From contig JAJDTX010000050.1 of the NCBI GenBank assembly GCA_022826925.1, positions 1 through 41,760 of the forward strand: a DNA stretch of 41,760 bases. Reading direction: 5' to 3'. Below the pieces are notes generated by a model. The model ran no database searches and was not told the DNA's origin. It was given only the letters and a program-made list of their open reading frames with translations. The position numbers and the translations under genes were made by a program. Position 1 is the first letter of the stretch. Every line of letters starts with the position of its first letter. The stretch comes from Bryobacterales bacterium. Its GTDB lineage: Bacteria; Acidobacteriota; Terriglobia; Bryobacterales; UBA6623. Positions 41,646 to 41,760 of the stretch are shown in pieces.

Positions 41646-41760
41646 CGAGGGGCGGATTGCATAAGGAGTTAGGAGAGGGGCTGGACAAACGCGCGGTGGT
41701 TGTGCGATAACTCGCAGAGTGGGACCGCAGCACATCCCGTTAGGCGAGGTCCGGGTCCGT
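41634..41760. mobile_element. Foreign-looking sequence after the broken gene, possible element end
   Basis: Homology to the DUF1592 family ends at about 41625-41640. The sequence beyond, beginning near TGTCAGATAGCGAGGGGCGG, codes for nothing recognisable. It holds a short direct repeat, GAGGGGC-(1 nt)-G, about 29 bases apart at 41647 and 41676. An insertion-sequence end is one explanation; a deletion junction is another. No transposase is visible before the window stops. Confidence 0.3.

Overview
The window looks like a high-GC (roughly 65%) bacterial chromosome segment, most likely from the Acidobacteriota (Bryobacterales/Solibacter-like). This is inferred from three things: the ilvB-ilvN-ilvC-cimA cluster, the secDF-tonB-exbB-exbD-exbD-TPR cluster, and a right-hand group of DUF1501, DUF1549/DUF1553 and DUF1587/DUF1592 proteins, which are typical of Acidobacteriota, Verrucomicrobiota and Planctomycetota. 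No tRNA, CRISPR array or intact insertion sequence was seen. The left edge lies inside a 5S rRNA gene and the right edge just past an abruptly truncated gene, as expected of a contig ending in repeats.

Left part (1-9355): the 3' part of 5S rRNA, a small DUF465 protein, then a tight phospholipid/envelope group (psd, pssA, an LptE-like lipoprotein). An orphan OmpR-type response regulator follows, behind a rich regulatory region with a perfect palindrome and a 10-bp tandem repeat. A long leader with a good sigma70-type promoter and a candidate Leu-Ile-Val leader peptide precedes ilvB-ilvN-ilvC-cimA. Together these genes supply branched-chain amino acids, with isoleucine made through citramalate.

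Middle part (9368-22624): rarA and an RNA 2'-O-methyltransferase overlap on the minus strand and diverge from a YrdC/Sua5 tRNA-modification gene. A secreted Gly-rich protein comes next, then a 36-codon membrane peptide directly in front of a sodium:solute symporter, then dnaE. Two tandem paralogous secreted haem proteins follow; the first carries a copper-monooxygenase-like domain and the second has lost its ligand-bearing part. A rhodanese and a two-cluster ferredoxin lie on the minus strand, and tgt is read divergently.

Right-middle part (22737-31924): yajC-secD-secF (Sec translocase accessory complex) runs into tonB-exbB-exbD-exbD and a TPR protein (energised outer-membrane transport). A bifunctional (p)ppGpp synthetase/hydrolase gene follows, with its own promoter and a hairpin at the very start of its predicted transcript.

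Right part (32052-41760): secreted catabolic-looking genes. These are a large protein with a propeller-like N-terminus and a PHP/DUF3604-like C-terminus, a minus-strand DUF1549/DUF1553-DUF1501 pair, a Tat-exported sulfite-oxidase-like molybdoenzyme, and a 3'-truncated DUF1587/DUF1592 cytochrome-like protein. About 110 bases of unrelated sequence close the window.
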